A stretch of 64,000 nucleotides of DNA from Polytrichum commune (Eukaryota; Streptophyta; Polytrichopsida; Polytrichales; Polytrichaceae): assembly GCA_950295325.1 (NCBI GenBank), contig OX485804.1, positions 5,582,001 to 5,646,000 of the forward strand. The letters are read 5' to 3'. A program made the translations under genes and the position numbers. The notes under the pieces were generated by a model. The model saw only the letters and a list, made by a program, of their open reading frames with translations, was not told the DNA's origin and did not search any database. Below are positions 22,700 through 35,330 of this stretch, piece after piece. Numbering within the stretch: position 1 is the first letter of the stretch; every line of letters begins with the position of its first letter.

Positions 22700-23782
22700 G
22701 TTGATAGATATTAGATTGCTATCAAGTAGATTTATCATACCGATATATTATATTCAAATACCTAAATTCCTATAGCCAAATATTATATTTATAGTCCAAT
22801 ATATATCCCTTGCTATAATATAATAATTTTTTTATTATGAATACGATGTTCCACATCCTATGGTGTTTTCACAACGTTTGCTCCCTCTCATCCTCAAAAT
22901 TGCCTTCAAATTATTTGTACTTTGACTTGTTCAACCCACTTTGGGATGGCCTCCCTAAACATGATATAAATTTTAAAACGTGCAATAGCATCACCTTGTA
23001 AGGTTAATTTAATCTAAAATCCATGGTCATGGGTTATGTGGTAATAGGTATTTTAAATAAATATAGCATTTTTAAAGTTGAAAAAACGTTGATCTTTGAT
23101 TTGTTAACCAAAATTTTTAGAAATTACATCATTTTGAAAATTTTGAGGTTGTGGGCTCACACAATCCCTGCTCACCGCTCTTAGGCTCACGCTCACATGC
23201 TCACATCCTAGCACTGTTGCACACATGATAAACCAAAATAAAACAACGGTTGTGAGCGTTCGGAGTGCATGGTCTCCCGGTTTAGGGTTAGGTGGTTTTT
23301 GAAAATAGTCCAAGTGACCATGAAACATGATCCATTTGATGCCATGTAGGAATACGTGTAGACTTTACATTTATCTTGCATTCACATACTTTGTTGATCC
23401 CTCAAGTGTAGTGTGAAGCAAACTTGGATTAGTTCTGCCTTTTCCACCAATGAGTGTGCTTGAAGTGTAATGGTCACGGGTTACCAGTCTCATGTTTGAA
23501 GTGGCCCTTAGAGCATCACCACATGGTATTTACTTATTCACTTTTGACAACTTGTAGTGCATGGCAAAGGTGGGACGTTAAACCTCCCCCTACGAGCTTC
23601 TAGGGTGAAGTGGACAGGGGCCCCCAAAAAATACAAATTGAGATACTTTTGAACCCAACTAAAAATTGTTGCCCATCCCGCCCAACTTCAAAAACATTGT
23701 CCTTGCATTCTTTGAAGCTGCTTGTCCACAAATCTCATATTGAGTGCACTTCATCTTCAAGGCCTTAAATCTAATATATATG
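22700..23782. other. No gene seen
   Basis: Non-coding. A block at 23513-23543 (GCATCACCACATGGTATTTA...) recurs as a direct repeat at about 24920-24950 (GCATCACAGCATGGTATCTA...), so the two flank the foldback element. Confidence 0.4.
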
Positions 23783-24898
23783 TGCACTTCCACTTAGTAA
23801 ATAAGCATCTGATTAGGATTTCATTCCCGGAGTGAAACCGTCAATAATTAACTTGGAAGTGGAAAACATTATGGACGCTACCTCACTCCGTCACTCTAGA
23901 GAATTAGTTGATTTGAAACCATCATGATTTACTTTCAGTCTCCTTAACCTTTTCGGGTTCCAAAACTTTAAAATCAATTTCATTTTCTTACAAAAATCCT
24001 TAAGAGCATTGAGGTTATAATTTTCACGACTTACCATTTGAAAAGGATCATTGTCATTCTGAAATGAAAGTTGAATTAGTGCGCTGACTTTAGTATGTAA
24101 TTTTTATAATACTTTAGGTGATGCCTTCTGCTTTCACAAGTTTTCAGACGCATTCAAACTAATTGAGTGTGATTAGATGTAATCAAGCATATTTAGCCTA
24201 ATTGAGCTTGATGAACCTATGAAGCCTACTCAAATCAGATACTATGCTTACCTAACTAATTAAGCCTAATTAATTTTCAAAATGTGCATACTTGAATTAA
24301 GTATGATTTAATTCAGAGGTGCAAAATTAATGTGCTTCAGTTCACTTGTTTAGGCTTCATTATTCTCAATTAGGTTTAATGTGCTTACTCGCACTTAACT
24401 AGGCTTAAATAGTTTTAAATGTGTATGAATACCCGTAAAAACTTAGGCCTTGCTCTCGGTTATGTTCAATTACAGTTGTTTACGCTTGATTACATTTAAT
24501 CACAGTTAATTAGTTCTAATGCATATGAAAACTTGTGAAAGTAGAAGGCATCACCTAAACTATTATCAAATGTACATACTAAAGTCAAGCACCCTAATTT
24601 AAGTTTCATTTTAGAATGACAAAGAATCTTTTCAAATGGTAAGTCACAAAAATTATATCCTCAATGCTAATGAGGATTTTGCAATGAAGTGAAATTGATT
24701 TAAAAGTCCAGGACGTGGAAAAGACTAAGGAGACTAAAAGTGCATCATGATAGTTCCAAATCAACGATTTCTCTAGAGTGATGGAGTGCAGTAGCCTCTG
24801 TAATGTCTTTAACTTCCAAGTTAAATTATATGCATTATTGACGGTTTAACTTCGGGAATGAAAACCCAATCAATCGCTTCTTTACCAAGTGGAATGCA
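23783..24898. mobile_element. Foldback element (~1.1 kb) with ~400-bp inverted arms
   Basis: The left arm, from GCACTTCCACTTAGTAAATA at 23783, is the diverged reverse complement of the right arm ending at 24898. Matching landmarks include TTTCATTCCCGG/CGGGAATGAAAA, TCACTCTAGAGAA/TTCTCTAGAGTGA, TTACCATTTGAAAAG/CTTTTCAAATGGTAA and AGGTGATGCCTTCTGCTTTC/AAGTAGAAGGCATCACCT. The centre repeats YTAATTGAGTGTGATTAGAT-like words. No transposase is present, so it is non-autonomous. A partial relative is at 43885-44005. Confidence 0.65.
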
Positions 24899-25717
24899 AA
24901 GCCTGAAACCATTGTAAATCAGGGCATCACAGCATGGTATCTACTTATTGACATTGCAATACTAAAGTCAAAGTATTGAGCAGACACCAACCTGTGAGGC
25001 TCATCTTGAAAATGTATTGCAAAGGCAGTAATAATGAAAAATTTATTTGGCAGGAATAACGCCAATCTTAGGGAAGGTTTTTGTGCACAGTCGGTCGAGA
25101 TCCTAGTGTTTCCAAGATCAACTAATTACGTGTTGGCATCTTTTGGTTTTTCTTCATGGCAATTGATGAATATTATGTAGATTAATCTAAATGGATCGGT
25201 CATTTTCGTGAAGTCTCGAATTTGAAGCGGTTGTCTCTCATACTCAAAATAAAGCCCGACTTTCGAAGGCTTTCAATAATGTTGGTTTCACACCCATCCT
25301 CATGAGATAGGTCATCTTGTCATCATGGCTTCTTAGCCAAAGAAAAGAAAAGAAAAAATAACGCCCGTACACGGTACCGGCATGAATATGAGCCCGTTAT
25401 CCAAATACTTAATATGGCTTCTTAGCCACAGTAGCCGCACTTTCAGTTTAGTGGCTTCATGTATATTGGTTGTTGGAGAGAGGGAATTTTCATGTATGAG
25501 CATCTATCCAAACATAAAACTTATGGTTTATTCATCTCCAAGGACTTGAACTAGACTAATTGGGGTTTTAAAGCTATTTTTATAGTCTACTCAACTCCAA
25601 AAAACAATCTTCGGATTACAGACTATCTTAAGACTTCCATGTTGGATGAATGAAAGGTAAGCTCCTATGCCATAATTCCTTCTCTCCTCGGTTGTTCAAG
25701 TGTGAGGTTACTTTGGT
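24899..25717. other. No gene seen
   Basis: Non-coding AT-rich sequence. A short A/G-rich simple run lies at 25333-25356. Confidence 0.4.
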
Positions 25718-26474
25718 ACTACACTAAATATTGTATTTAGTGTTATATGGTATTTTGTATCACCGTGGTATCTTTTCTAATGACACCACTTATGAATAAG
25801 TTCACAAGTATGGGCATCCCAACTTACTATTTCGCTAAATGTGATATGCACTGTCTCCTATTCTAATTGTCTTGCTCAATACTAATTGTAAACCGTGGTA
25901 TAGTGTCACCAACACTAAATCTTAATCCAATATTATTTGTCATTCCTTGTAGATTGATTGGGGGATTATAGATTTACACTATTGCAATTACTGTCACTTA
26001 CGAAGTGATTTTTCGTTCACAACAATATTTCATCACCTGTTGATGACAACAGAAGGTAGGGTTTTGGCCAATGGATGAACTCATCTATCCTCCATGACGA
26101 TATTTGTTCACTTATTCATATTAAGTGTCATCTGAGAAGTTACTATAGTGACATAAAATATAATGATTTAGTGTATTTAGTTCATATTTAGTGTAGTTCA
26201 TCGACCGCCCAATTCATGATACAAACTTTGCTGTATTTGCATCCTTACGTTTGTGTAATGAATCATTGTCAATGGAGGATTGAAATTTGAACGAAAAAAA
26301 CAATAACTAAATGACAATAGTTGCAACAAGGTAGTCTACAATGCCCAAATTCTTCTACAAGGAATGACTAATAAATATACGTTTACACTTAGGGTTGGTG
26401 ATGCTACATGGGCAATCAATTTTGAGCAAGACAAATAGAATCGGTGACAACTAAATACATTAATTGGTGTAGTG
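25718..26474. mobile_element. Long-TIR non-autonomous element, copy 1 (CACTA-like ends)
   Basis: The ends are ACTACACTAAATATTGTATT on the left and, read on the minus strand, CACTACACCAATTAATGTAT on the right. The TIRs extend ~250 bp inwards and share GTCTTGCTCAATACTAATTG, GTGTCACCAACACTAA and GTCATTCCTTGTAGA. Relatives are at ~29440-29830 and ~35331-35665. A CACTAC start is typical of plant CACTA (CMC) elements, but I do not see a clean 3-bp duplication, so the superfamily is tentative. Confidence 0.55.
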
Positions 26475-26807
26475 ACATGATTCAATATGCTTCGTTATGT
26501 TGTCACTCGATTTTTTGGGTTCGATGACCGTCTTTGGTCCAGTCACCTTTAAGCATGAGTCTTTGTTGATGTCTTAGTTGTGACTATTTCCAAAACAACC
26601 TCACCATGTTTTGCAAATCGAATCAAAACCACGGACGGCATTTTTAAGCTTCCTGTATCGGTTATAGGTGATTTTGAAAACAATTGCATTGCATTACCTA
26701 AACACATTTTTTTGCTTTTAGGTTTATACTTGGGGCCATGGATGTACACCATGTGAATTTTTTTGTGTTATAGTTGAATTATAAACCATTGGATTGGCAT
26801 TGCAGGA
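26475..26807. other. Stretch upstream of the DUF7869-like pseudogene; possible intron end
   Basis: An acceptor-like GGCATTGCAG ends at about 26806, just before the open frame, so an upstream exon may exist. I could not identify it. Confidence 0.3.
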
Positions 26808-28290
26808 ATGATTGCACATGGACATGGTGATGTCAAGTATGCTCATTATGCTCTTGATTTGTATCCGGTGGATTCAAACCACACGATAGGGTCATTTGCA
26901 AAACTTTTACGTGATTTGGAGAAACTGCCGTCCTATTCATCAAGACTGTTATTTGAAAACTCGGGATCAACACATCTATATGAAGCGGTCTTGGATGGAA
27001 AAGATGTATGTCTGCACTCGTTGCAGGAGCCATTAAGTGAAGATATGATTGCCAGGAATTTGCCTCAAACTCTGCGTGTCCAATTGGACAATTGTGCCAA
27101 GGACAATAAAAGTAGATATGTTTTTGCATATTGGTCGTTGTTGGTTGCGAAAGGCATTTTCAAGGAGGTTTTTGTGTCCTTCTTGTTGGTAGGCCACATG
27201 CACGATGATATTGATGCATCTTTTGGGCGGTGGAGCATGAAGTTGCGCGAGGAGGATTTTCCAACAATTCCATTGTTGATGAAGTCGTACATGGATTTGG
27301 AGAACATTCCCGTCATCCCCCATATGATCGAGGAGGTTCCCGACTTCAAGGCATTTATAGAACCGTATATTTGAAGCGGAGCTCACCGATTGATTGGGCA
27401 TACGAAGGCACAACAATTTCGGTTCTACGTGCGTGACGATGGTGTCCCCGCCATGCAATACAAGTTGTTGTGTACGTCACAAGACTAGAGCCCACCAGAG
27501 GGTCTCCTTGTATGGCGCGTTGATGGGGAGGGAAGGACGATGTTGCCAGACGGAGAGCCTAAGCCTTGCAAACCAATACCCATGAAGAATTTGGAGGATA
27601 TTGGTAAAGGCATATCAGGCTTTATACAATATTGGGAGAGTTTGAGGGTAGCGGATGTTGGTGGATCGTGTTGGCTTCGTTACGGAAGTTTGATACAATA
27701 TTGGACACGTGTTCGTGGCGCCTTGGCAAACCTTCACCAAGATACACCCCTTAATTTGAGGCATGGATTTTGGCCACAAACACGTGTCAATGTACAAGCT
27801 TCGGAGGCTAGTCTTTTGGGAAATGGAGAGGTTCGAGAGGAGTTTGATGTGGACGACCATTACGTGGGGCCTGCTAGTAGTCGTCTGCCACCATCTTTCC
27901 GCATTGCAGTGGATTGTCATGAAGGTTATATGCTCATTTTGCGTCCTGGAGATGAGACATATGCAAAACCAATGTGGGTGGCAAAAGCTTTGTCCAAACC
28001 AAATTTTGTAACTTCCAGCCCTCATTTTCGACAAATACAAGTAGAGTACTACCGACCGACAACACGGAATGAAGATGTTGTTCGGCATTATACAAGTTGG
28101 GATACAAACCAATACTTTCGGTGGAAGGTGGATTCTGAGCACGGTCCTTCTTGAGTAGATACAGATTCCATTTTCATAGCATGGAAACCACGGAAAAATC
28201 ATAGTGGATCGGTGTCCATCCCTCAAAAGTACATAACTTTTGCAAAAGACAACCTTGCTCGGATCGCAGAAGAAGCAACCCACGTTGAAT
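26808..28290 (+). pseudogene. DUF7869-like protein pseudogene with three in-frame stops
   Basis: One frame runs through three stops: TGA 27372, TAG 27486 and TGA 28152. There is no frameshift, and the final stop is at 28288. Residues include HGDVKYAHYALDLYPVDSN, LRVQLDNCAKDNKSRYVFAYWSLLVAKGIFKEV and FLLVGHMHDDIDASFGRWS. The D-N-C-x-D-N-K and G-H-x-H-x-D-I-D words mark a DUF7869-like family, which may have an RNase H-like fold (inference). The C-terminal part has MQYKLLCTSQD, KGISGFIQYWE, PMWVAKAL and VDTDSIFIAWKPRK. The function is unknown. Each stop can be explained by one C-to-T or G-to-A change (CGA or TGG codons), as methylated DNA tends to decay. Confidence 0.6.
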
Positions 28291-29180
28291 GAGAAGTTGG
28301 TAGGATTGTGTTAGCATGATTATAGTTTAATATGTAATTCTACCAATATATATTACTAATATGTGTGCTCTTCCAAATTGGGGCAGAGTTTGGGTAGAAC
28401 TTGCGAATGCTATATTGTTTGGGGTTGGATGAATATCCATTTACTATATTTCAATACAAATGTGAAGTTCATCTTTTTATTAAGTTTGGGACTAAATTGT
28501 CCATTGAAGAAATATGTATTTATTACATGCACTTTGTATGTTGCAATGTCAATATTTTATTAACCATGTTAATAATAGAAATAATTTTATATGCTTTTTG
28601 GGTGAAACTAGTTTGGAGTGCTCTACCTAATGTGTTTTTGTTGATGAAGTTGGTGTTGAGTGCTCTACCATATATGCTTATGTCCACACATCATAGATTT
28701 GGGATATTAGAACATATAATATATTTGAGATTGTTGACAATATAGTTTCGGGACACGGAATGTTGTTTGATCCATATATTAATTTGAGACTAGAGAAAGT
28801 CTCAATTTAACGAATATAGTGTTCTTTGGTACAATGACAATCCATTTGTTTTGAGATACTTAATGAAATGAACGAGTCAATTGTTATCTTTACTTTCGAA
28901 TCAACGATTGGCTTTTCATTGCAATGCTTTGGTTATACTTCTATAAATCTACTTGAAAGAAGTGTTCATGACATATAAGTGAAGAGTGAGTTGTCAAAAG
29001 CTTTGTTGTAAAATCAACAAGTTTTGAAACTCGACTATGACTGTGACACTAGCAAGATAAGTTACCAAGCAGAGTTCCGTGTTAGTATAATGTTTCATTG
29101 AGAATATGTTCATTTCCCCCCCCCCCCAAAAAAAGTCAAAAAGCTAATATGCACATCATTAAATTGGAAATAGGTTAGTT
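28291..29180. other. No gene seen
   Basis: AT-rich non-coding sequence, with a C13-type homopolymer at about 29115-29129. Confidence 0.4.
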
Positions 29181-29830
29181 TTGTAGAAAATAATATTCTT
29201 GATGAAATGTCGTCTAGCAACGTGTACCTACGATAATGATCCAATACGCTAATAGGACACATCAATGTAGTTGTCCAAACTTCCAAGTCATTGCAGGTGT
29301 AACTCCAAATAGTAAGTGACACTAAGTACAATATTTAGTGTAGGAATAAGATTTGACGTGAATTGAAAAATGATGTGGTCACATTAACCATGGTTACAAG
29401 AATTTAGTGTGAGTTCTAGAGAGTTGCTATGGCCCAGACTAGTAAGACTATACTGAATATTGTATTTAGTGTCCTTAAGTCTATTTTCCTCGGTCAATAC
29501 TAATTGTAAACTGTCCATGGAATGTCACCGACAGTAAATCAAAACCTAACATTACTTGTCATTCCTTGTAAACAAAGCTGGGCATTCTAGATTTACAATG
29601 TTGCAATTATTGTCACTCACTAGGTGATTTTTCATCCAAATTTCAATCATCCATGACAATATTTCAATACAAAATTGTGAAGATGCAAAATATAGCAAAC
29701 TTGGTTTCAATAATTGGCATGCATTTCATCCAAATTTCGATCATGCATGACAATACTTGTAAACTTATTCATTAGAGGTGTCATTAGAGAAGTTATTACG
29801 GTGTAACAAGTGTGGTTTGAGGAACCCCAT
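29181..29830. mobile_element. Long-TIR element family, copy 2 (rearranged)
   Basis: 29440-29830 begins with CTATACTGAATATTGTATTT and repeats the family's inner words (CGGTCAATACTAATTGTAAA, GTCATTCCTTGTAAA, TTACAATGTTGCAATTATTG). At 29200-29336 an opposite-strand half ends in AGTACAATATTTAGTGTAGG. The two halves face each other but do not form a simple element, so this is a nested or rearranged pair. Confidence 0.5.
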
Positions 29831-31260
29831 ACAAGTTAGGAATTTCAAAGCTTGCGGCCGATGAGAGCAAGAGGCAATAAGGGGTATGGAGCTAAGGATG
29901 AAGCTTGTAGACTTTTATGTCATCTGCGCTTTTCTTGGACTATCATGACAATGAAGATCAAACTAAAAGATGTATTGAACAAGCAAGTGTGTCAATGCAT
30001 TTATTACTCATGTTCATTACACTACATCTAATATATCGTACCCCATATTATTCATCATCCACCCAAGCAAAGGATCTTGCAATAATTGGATGAGAACAAA
30101 CGGAGGTCCCATGGGACAATTATTGCTAAACGACAACTTATGGAGGCCACTCAAATCAAGGATTTGACACATCAATGTAAATGCCACACGAAATCAAATT
30201 TATATTGGAGTAGTTGCATGCATCTATGGTTATGGCTTGAAAAAACGAGAGTCGTAATCTCAAAATGTACTAGAGCTACTTGAACACAATATATATGAGG
30301 GCAAGAGTGCACCTAAAGATACATCACAAAGCAAGCAAGGGAATGAGAGTGGGAGAGGATTACAAGCAAGGAGGGGATGGAGGATAATGAGATCTACATA
30401 ACTCTCTTCTTTGAAATATTCATGGGATATTGTTATGGGGAGTCCACTAGTATAGGGCTATTAGATAGAACCAAAGGTAAATTAAGTAAGGGTAAAAAAG
30501 TACATATGGGTATTGGTTAAAAGTATCACAAATGCTATCACTCAACCGCTCAAATGATCTAGTGTGGATAGCCTATAATAAGTTGCAATGGAGTGTCACT
30601 TTGAAGTTGTTCTTTAAGCCTTCATGGTAATGTTGTAAACTCTTCATTGATATATGTGTATTCCATGAAGAAGGTACAACTTCAACCAAGTTAATTGCAA
30701 TTTCAAGATAGGTCGCACTTGAACCCCCACTACGGGTGGGGTATGAGCCCAAAATGGTTGCTCATATTTGTTTTATGTTTAGAATTTACTTGAGTTGCAT
30801 TTGAAGTTGTTATTGAAACAATCAAAAGTATAAAAAGAGTGAAGCTTGGTGTGGATTTATGTTTTAGGCCTTAAGCCTATTTTATGTGGTTAATTAGAAG
30901 CTTAGTTGCATTAGGGAGTGTTTTGGTTAAGTGTGTAGTGTTTGATGAAGCAAGGGGAAGGGCCTTGGATTTAAATGTTTGATTTAGAACATGTTCTTGT
31001 TGGTTTAGGGGGTGAGGGTTTAGTGGATAGGATAAGGTCCTACTAAGTAGGAGAAGGTTAAGGGGTTTGTGGTTTTGGGTGCCCTCTCCTCCTCTTCTTT
31101 TCTCTCTTCTTTCTTCTTCTTCCTCTCCTCTCCTCTCTCTCCCTCTTCTCTAGGAATTTGAGCTCTTAGAGCTAGAAAATATGTGGGAATTAGGTAGGGG
31201 CTTAGTGGAATTAGGTAGATAATTAGTTAGGCTGCCGGGATTTGAGACTAAGGTAGCTCT
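29831..31260. other. No gene seen; pyrimidine-rich tract
   Basis: 31087-31152 is a strong CT tract (CTCCTCCTCTTCTTTTCTCT and on). No coding region is recognised. Confidence 0.4.
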
Positions 31261-31709
31261 CGGCTACTGAATTGGAGCACTAACTGCTGGAGCAGGGCAA
31301 TCTCAACTACTGAAATGGGGTATTAGCTGCAGGAGTAAGGCAACTTTCGGCTACTGAATTGGAGCACTAGCTGCTGGAGCAGGGCAGTCTCAGCTACTGA
31401 AATGGGGTATTAGCTGTTGGGATTAAGGCAGTCTCGGCTACTGGATTGGGGCCTTAGTTCCTGGGTTAAGGCAGCTCTCGACTACTGAATTGGAGCACTA
31501 GCTGCTGGAGCAGGGCAGTCTCAGCTACTAAAATGGGTTATTAGATGTTGGGGTTAAGGCATCTCTCAGCTACTGAAATGGGGTATTAGCTGCTGGGATT
31601 AAGGCAGTCTCGGCTACTGGATTGGGGCCTTAGATCCTGGGTTAAGGCGGTTCTCGGCTACTGAGTTGAGGCACTAGCTGCTGGAGTAAGGCAACTCTCG
31701 GCTACTAAT
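31261..31709. repeat. 44-bp minisatellite, ten units in three subtypes
   Basis: Units start CGGCTACTG or CAGCTACTG. They alternate between ATTGGAGCACTAGCTGCTGG, AATGGGGTATTAGCTG and GATTGGGGCCTTAGTTCCTG types, all ending in a ...AAGGCAGTCT-like phrase. The order of subtypes (A-B-A-B-C-A-B-B-C-A) implies duplication of multi-unit blocks. It is non-coding in all frames that I checked. Confidence 0.75.
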
Positions 31710-32167
31710 GTACGGTTGATACCCGGAGGGGATTCCGGGTATGGGACGGTTATAAGACCGGGTACGAGTCGGGTATATGCCGGGTAGGGCCAAAGGCAAA
31801 GGGCATAAGGGGGATGTTGGCTTCACAATTAGAGGATGGTCTAGGGGGAGTAGCTTTTAGTAGAGAGTAAGGGTTGGTGTGTAAATTAGTGTAGGGAGAA
31901 AGGGATAGATAGGGAAGAGCATTTTTCAATGCTTGTACTCTTATTATGAAATAAATTGGTGTGCAAAAGTTGATGGGAATCGAAATGGATTTTCACAAAG
32001 TTGGTAAGACGGAGTTATGTGAACATGAATGTGATACCCATGCCCTCACCCGGACTAGGACGCTTAAGGGTGGGCGGTTTGGCCTCACATGGGGGGGGGG
32101 GGGGGGATTTCATGTTGTGTCTCAATAAGCTTGCAAAACCACATCTAATTAGGCTAATGCTTCTTAG
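31710..32167. other. Repeat-associated non-coding DNA with a long G run
   Basis: CCGGGTA words recur (31733-31790: ACCCGGAGGGGATTCCGGGT, GACCGGGTACGAGTCGGGTA). A G17-type run lies at about 32091-32107. An AATAAA-like ATGAAATAAATTGG is at 31946. It could be part of an LTR or TRIM, but no terminal repeat pair was found. Confidence 0.3.
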
Positions 32168-32169
32168 TA

Positions 32170-33327
32170 CCGTACGTTAAGGGCAGCTTCGGCACAAAAT
32201 AATTCTAAAAATAGATGCCGAAAATTTTGGAAAATTATTGACATTTTTTGCCGAATATAAAATTAATTAATTTTCAAAATTGCCGAAAAGTAAGAAATTT
32301 TAACTTCTCACTAGAATTTTACTTACACTGGAAGCATATATGAATTCTGAAGGAGAGAAGGTGCTCCTTTTGTAATCAAGCTCACTTACATTAGTCCACA
32401 AAGAATATGGGTCAAGAAGTAGCAAGACTCTAAGTGAGGCTTTTCAAATGTGTTGTACACAATTTTTTGGAGCCCAATTGAGCATAGAAGATGAAGTTTT
32501 ATAGAATTTTGTCCGACTAACAAAAGTTGAGAAATCAAGTAATCTTCCACCTCCAACAAGTTTTGTGTCAAAATAAGTCTTTATGCGAAAGATATGGACA
32601 AAACATTGCAGCCGTGTAAAGATCAAAAAATTAAAATGCGTTCATAACAGTTTTTCAGAGCTCATTTGTGCATAGAAGATCAACATTTTTGGAATTTTGT
32701 TGCTCTAAGAAAAGTTTAGAAATCAAGTAATCTTCCACCTCCAACAAGTTTTGTGTCAAAATAAGTCTTTATGCGAAAGATATGGACAAAACATTGCAGC
32801 CGTGTAAAGATCAAAAAATTAAAATGCGTTCATAACAGTTTTTCGGAGCTCATTTGTGCATAGAAGATCAACTTTTTTGGAATTTTGTTGCTCTAACAAA
32901 AGTTTAGAAATCAAGTAATCTTCCACCTCCAACAAATTTTATGTCATTTGAAGACTCTATGCAAAAGTTATGCGTGTTATAAAAATGAAGTCTAACTAGG
33001 TGCTTCACCTCAAACTTTACATATCCCATATGCATTGTTGAACACAACTCCACTCTACTTGTATAAAGCACAGAGCATTCTCAACTCTTCACAAAATCGT
33101 GAAAGATTTATATCTTTTGTAAAACTCTTCACACAAATTGTGAAATCGTGAATGAACATCCTTGTTTACTGTTAGATAATAACTTCTTGGATGTGTACCG
33201 AAATTGCATTATTAAACTATTTAAAATGCTGAAATTTTTAGTAATTTTTTTTTGGCCGCCGAACACTGTTTTTTTACTTTTAATAATTATTCGGCAAGAG
33301 AGCGCCGAAGCTGCCCTTAACGTACGG
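32170..33327. mobile_element. TIR transposon (~1.16 kb) flanked by TA, no transposase
   Basis: The 24-bp ends are perfect inverted repeats: CCGTACGTTAAGGGCAGCTT followed by CGGC on the left, and its complement at 33304-33327 on the right. TA dinucleotides (32168-32169 and 33328-33329) flank both, as in TA-targeting superfamilies. Subterminal GCCGAA/TTCGGC words recur at both ends. The interior lacks coding sequence and contains the 188-bp tandem repeat. It is a non-autonomous element of unassigned superfamily. Confidence 0.75.
32458..32985. repeat. 188-bp tandem repeat (2.8 units) inside the TIR element
   Basis: The phrase GAAATCAAGTAATCTTCCAC begins at 32531, 32719 and 32907, exactly 188 bp apart. 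Units 2 and 3 are nearly identical. Unit 1 is diverged upstream and unit 3 is diverged downstream. Internal amplification inside a transposon is unusual enough to note. Confidence 0.8.
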
Positions 33328-33329
33328 TA

Positions 33330-35330
33330 GGTAACGGGTCTTGGGCGCAAATATGTAGAATTTCATATGATAACATTTGAGAGAGATATCCTTATGTACA
33401 CATACATGTCTCTCGAAAATAGGCAAGTTTTTCTCTCATGAGGAGATTATACGAACAAGACATGGAAGTCAAGCACCCACATAGGCTTCTACCAACAGTT
33501 CTCCAAAGACCACCTTGGTTGTAGCATTGGAATTAACATCATGGCCACAAGGTTGTTTGACGAACGTTGTGGGTCATTCCTTTGCAATATAGAAGGTAAA
33601 ATGACTCAAGGTGTAACATCATGTAAATTTACAATCGCTTTGGGAATACCGTGTCTCATAAATATGCTCGGTTTGTACTTCTTTTATAAATTATTAGCCT
33701 CTTGTTCTCCTTTTGATTTGAATATGGTTTCTTGGAGTTAAAACAATCTCAATATTAATTATCTTCCTTTGCAATGTAAGGCTCATTCATCGTGATATTA
33801 GCTAAGATAAGGGGAATGTTTAGAGGTTTATCAATATCTTAAAGTTCCATCCTTATTAGTCAAAATTCAATCGTAATTATTAGTTGTTGACGGCTTTAGA
33901 AGATTTTATCCGATAATTTAAATTAAGTTCCTCGAAGAAAGTCACTACTTAAAGTTTACTTTCCTATATGACAATCAATTAAGTTGACTTCAAGTGTACT
34001 TGATGAGAAAAAAAAATCACTTGATCAAAACTATATGAAGTCATTGATAAAAATAAAAGTTAATCTAATGACACTTTATCTTTCAAAGTTTCGATTCTTC
34101 TCTTGAGTGCTTAATTCACATCCTCACACTAGTCTTTTTGAGTGTTTGCTCGAAAGAGTTCCTCTCTCAATATCAACTTATTCAAATTTCACGACATCCA
34201 ACTACTCACAAAGTAAATTAAGAGAGAGGGAAGTTCCAATTTTGAGTAGGAAAAAGTTGTAGTATATTTATAAATGTGTCTCAAAGAGAGGAGATGCAAG
34301 GTAAAGCTCAAGTGTTTTTGATACTCAATCTTAAGATAACTTCGTTGCTATGAAATGAGGTGCTTGCTCCTAGAAACTTCTCGCTCTATATAATTTTTCT
34401 TCTCTAATCCTAAATTCATATTTTTAGTGTTTGTCATTTCCACCTTCCTAGATATCTACCTATTTATGACATTTGTGGATGATGCTTATCGCAAACGGAT
34501 ATAACCATCAAACTACTTAAATGTCCATATTCTAAGTTTTTGCTCATATCTATATGGTGGCTACATGATATGTTGGAGAAACATTCTTGAGAATTAAACC
34601 AATTCTTCCAACACAATTCTAGTGATATAATCAAAATGATTTGAGTTGATAATGAAAATTTCACATTGGATGCTAATTATTAGTCCTATATTCTATGTCC
34701 TATAATATCCCTATAAGCAATTCTACTTAATTTCTAGTACTAATAATCCTAATTGCCCTTGCAATTTAATGATTTCCTTCATTGAACCCACTGCCTATCC
34801 TATCTTTGTGGTTAGCCCTCCTATTACCGTGCTTCTTCCTCATAATTCCGTGGCAGAGTACCTATTTCCGTGGCCGAGTACTTATTCTCGTAGCCACTTC
34901 CCGCTTCGACCTCGTTCTGTTTTTCTTGTAGTCTTCTCTTCCTTTAGCATGCTAACTCTCTCCTGATTCATCTTAGTTGTAGAGCAAATGTGTATCTCAT
35001 CATAGTCAAGAAATGATATGTGATCGTACTTCAAAACATAGTTGGTTTCATTAAGTTCCTCTCAAATGCCCTCTTGCCAAGCATCATGTACCTCCTAGCG
35101 AAATAACAAATCATGAAGTTCGTTAGAAGCAATTTAAGTGATTTATTAACAACTGGTCTACACAAGAGAAATGTTACGCTAGGGATTTGTTGCTCATTTA
35201 CTAACTTGAACACTGACAAGAAACCTAGTCCTTGGATAGATTTACTACCTAGCAAATTGATTACACAGGTACTAGAGCAAGCTATCAAAGTCCCTAACAC
35301 AACACATCAAGTTCATTACAATAAATCGCC
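33330..35330. other. No gene seen
   Basis: AT-rich sequence with scattered short open frames lacking recognisable motifs. A local repeat, TCCGTGGC[AC]GAGTAC at 34846-34882, is the only pattern seen. Confidence 0.4.

Noticed and set aside
31710-32160. LTR retrotransposon end
   Set aside because: A poly(A)-signal-like word and CCGGGTA repeats are present, but no paired terminal repeat, primer-binding site or coding region was found.
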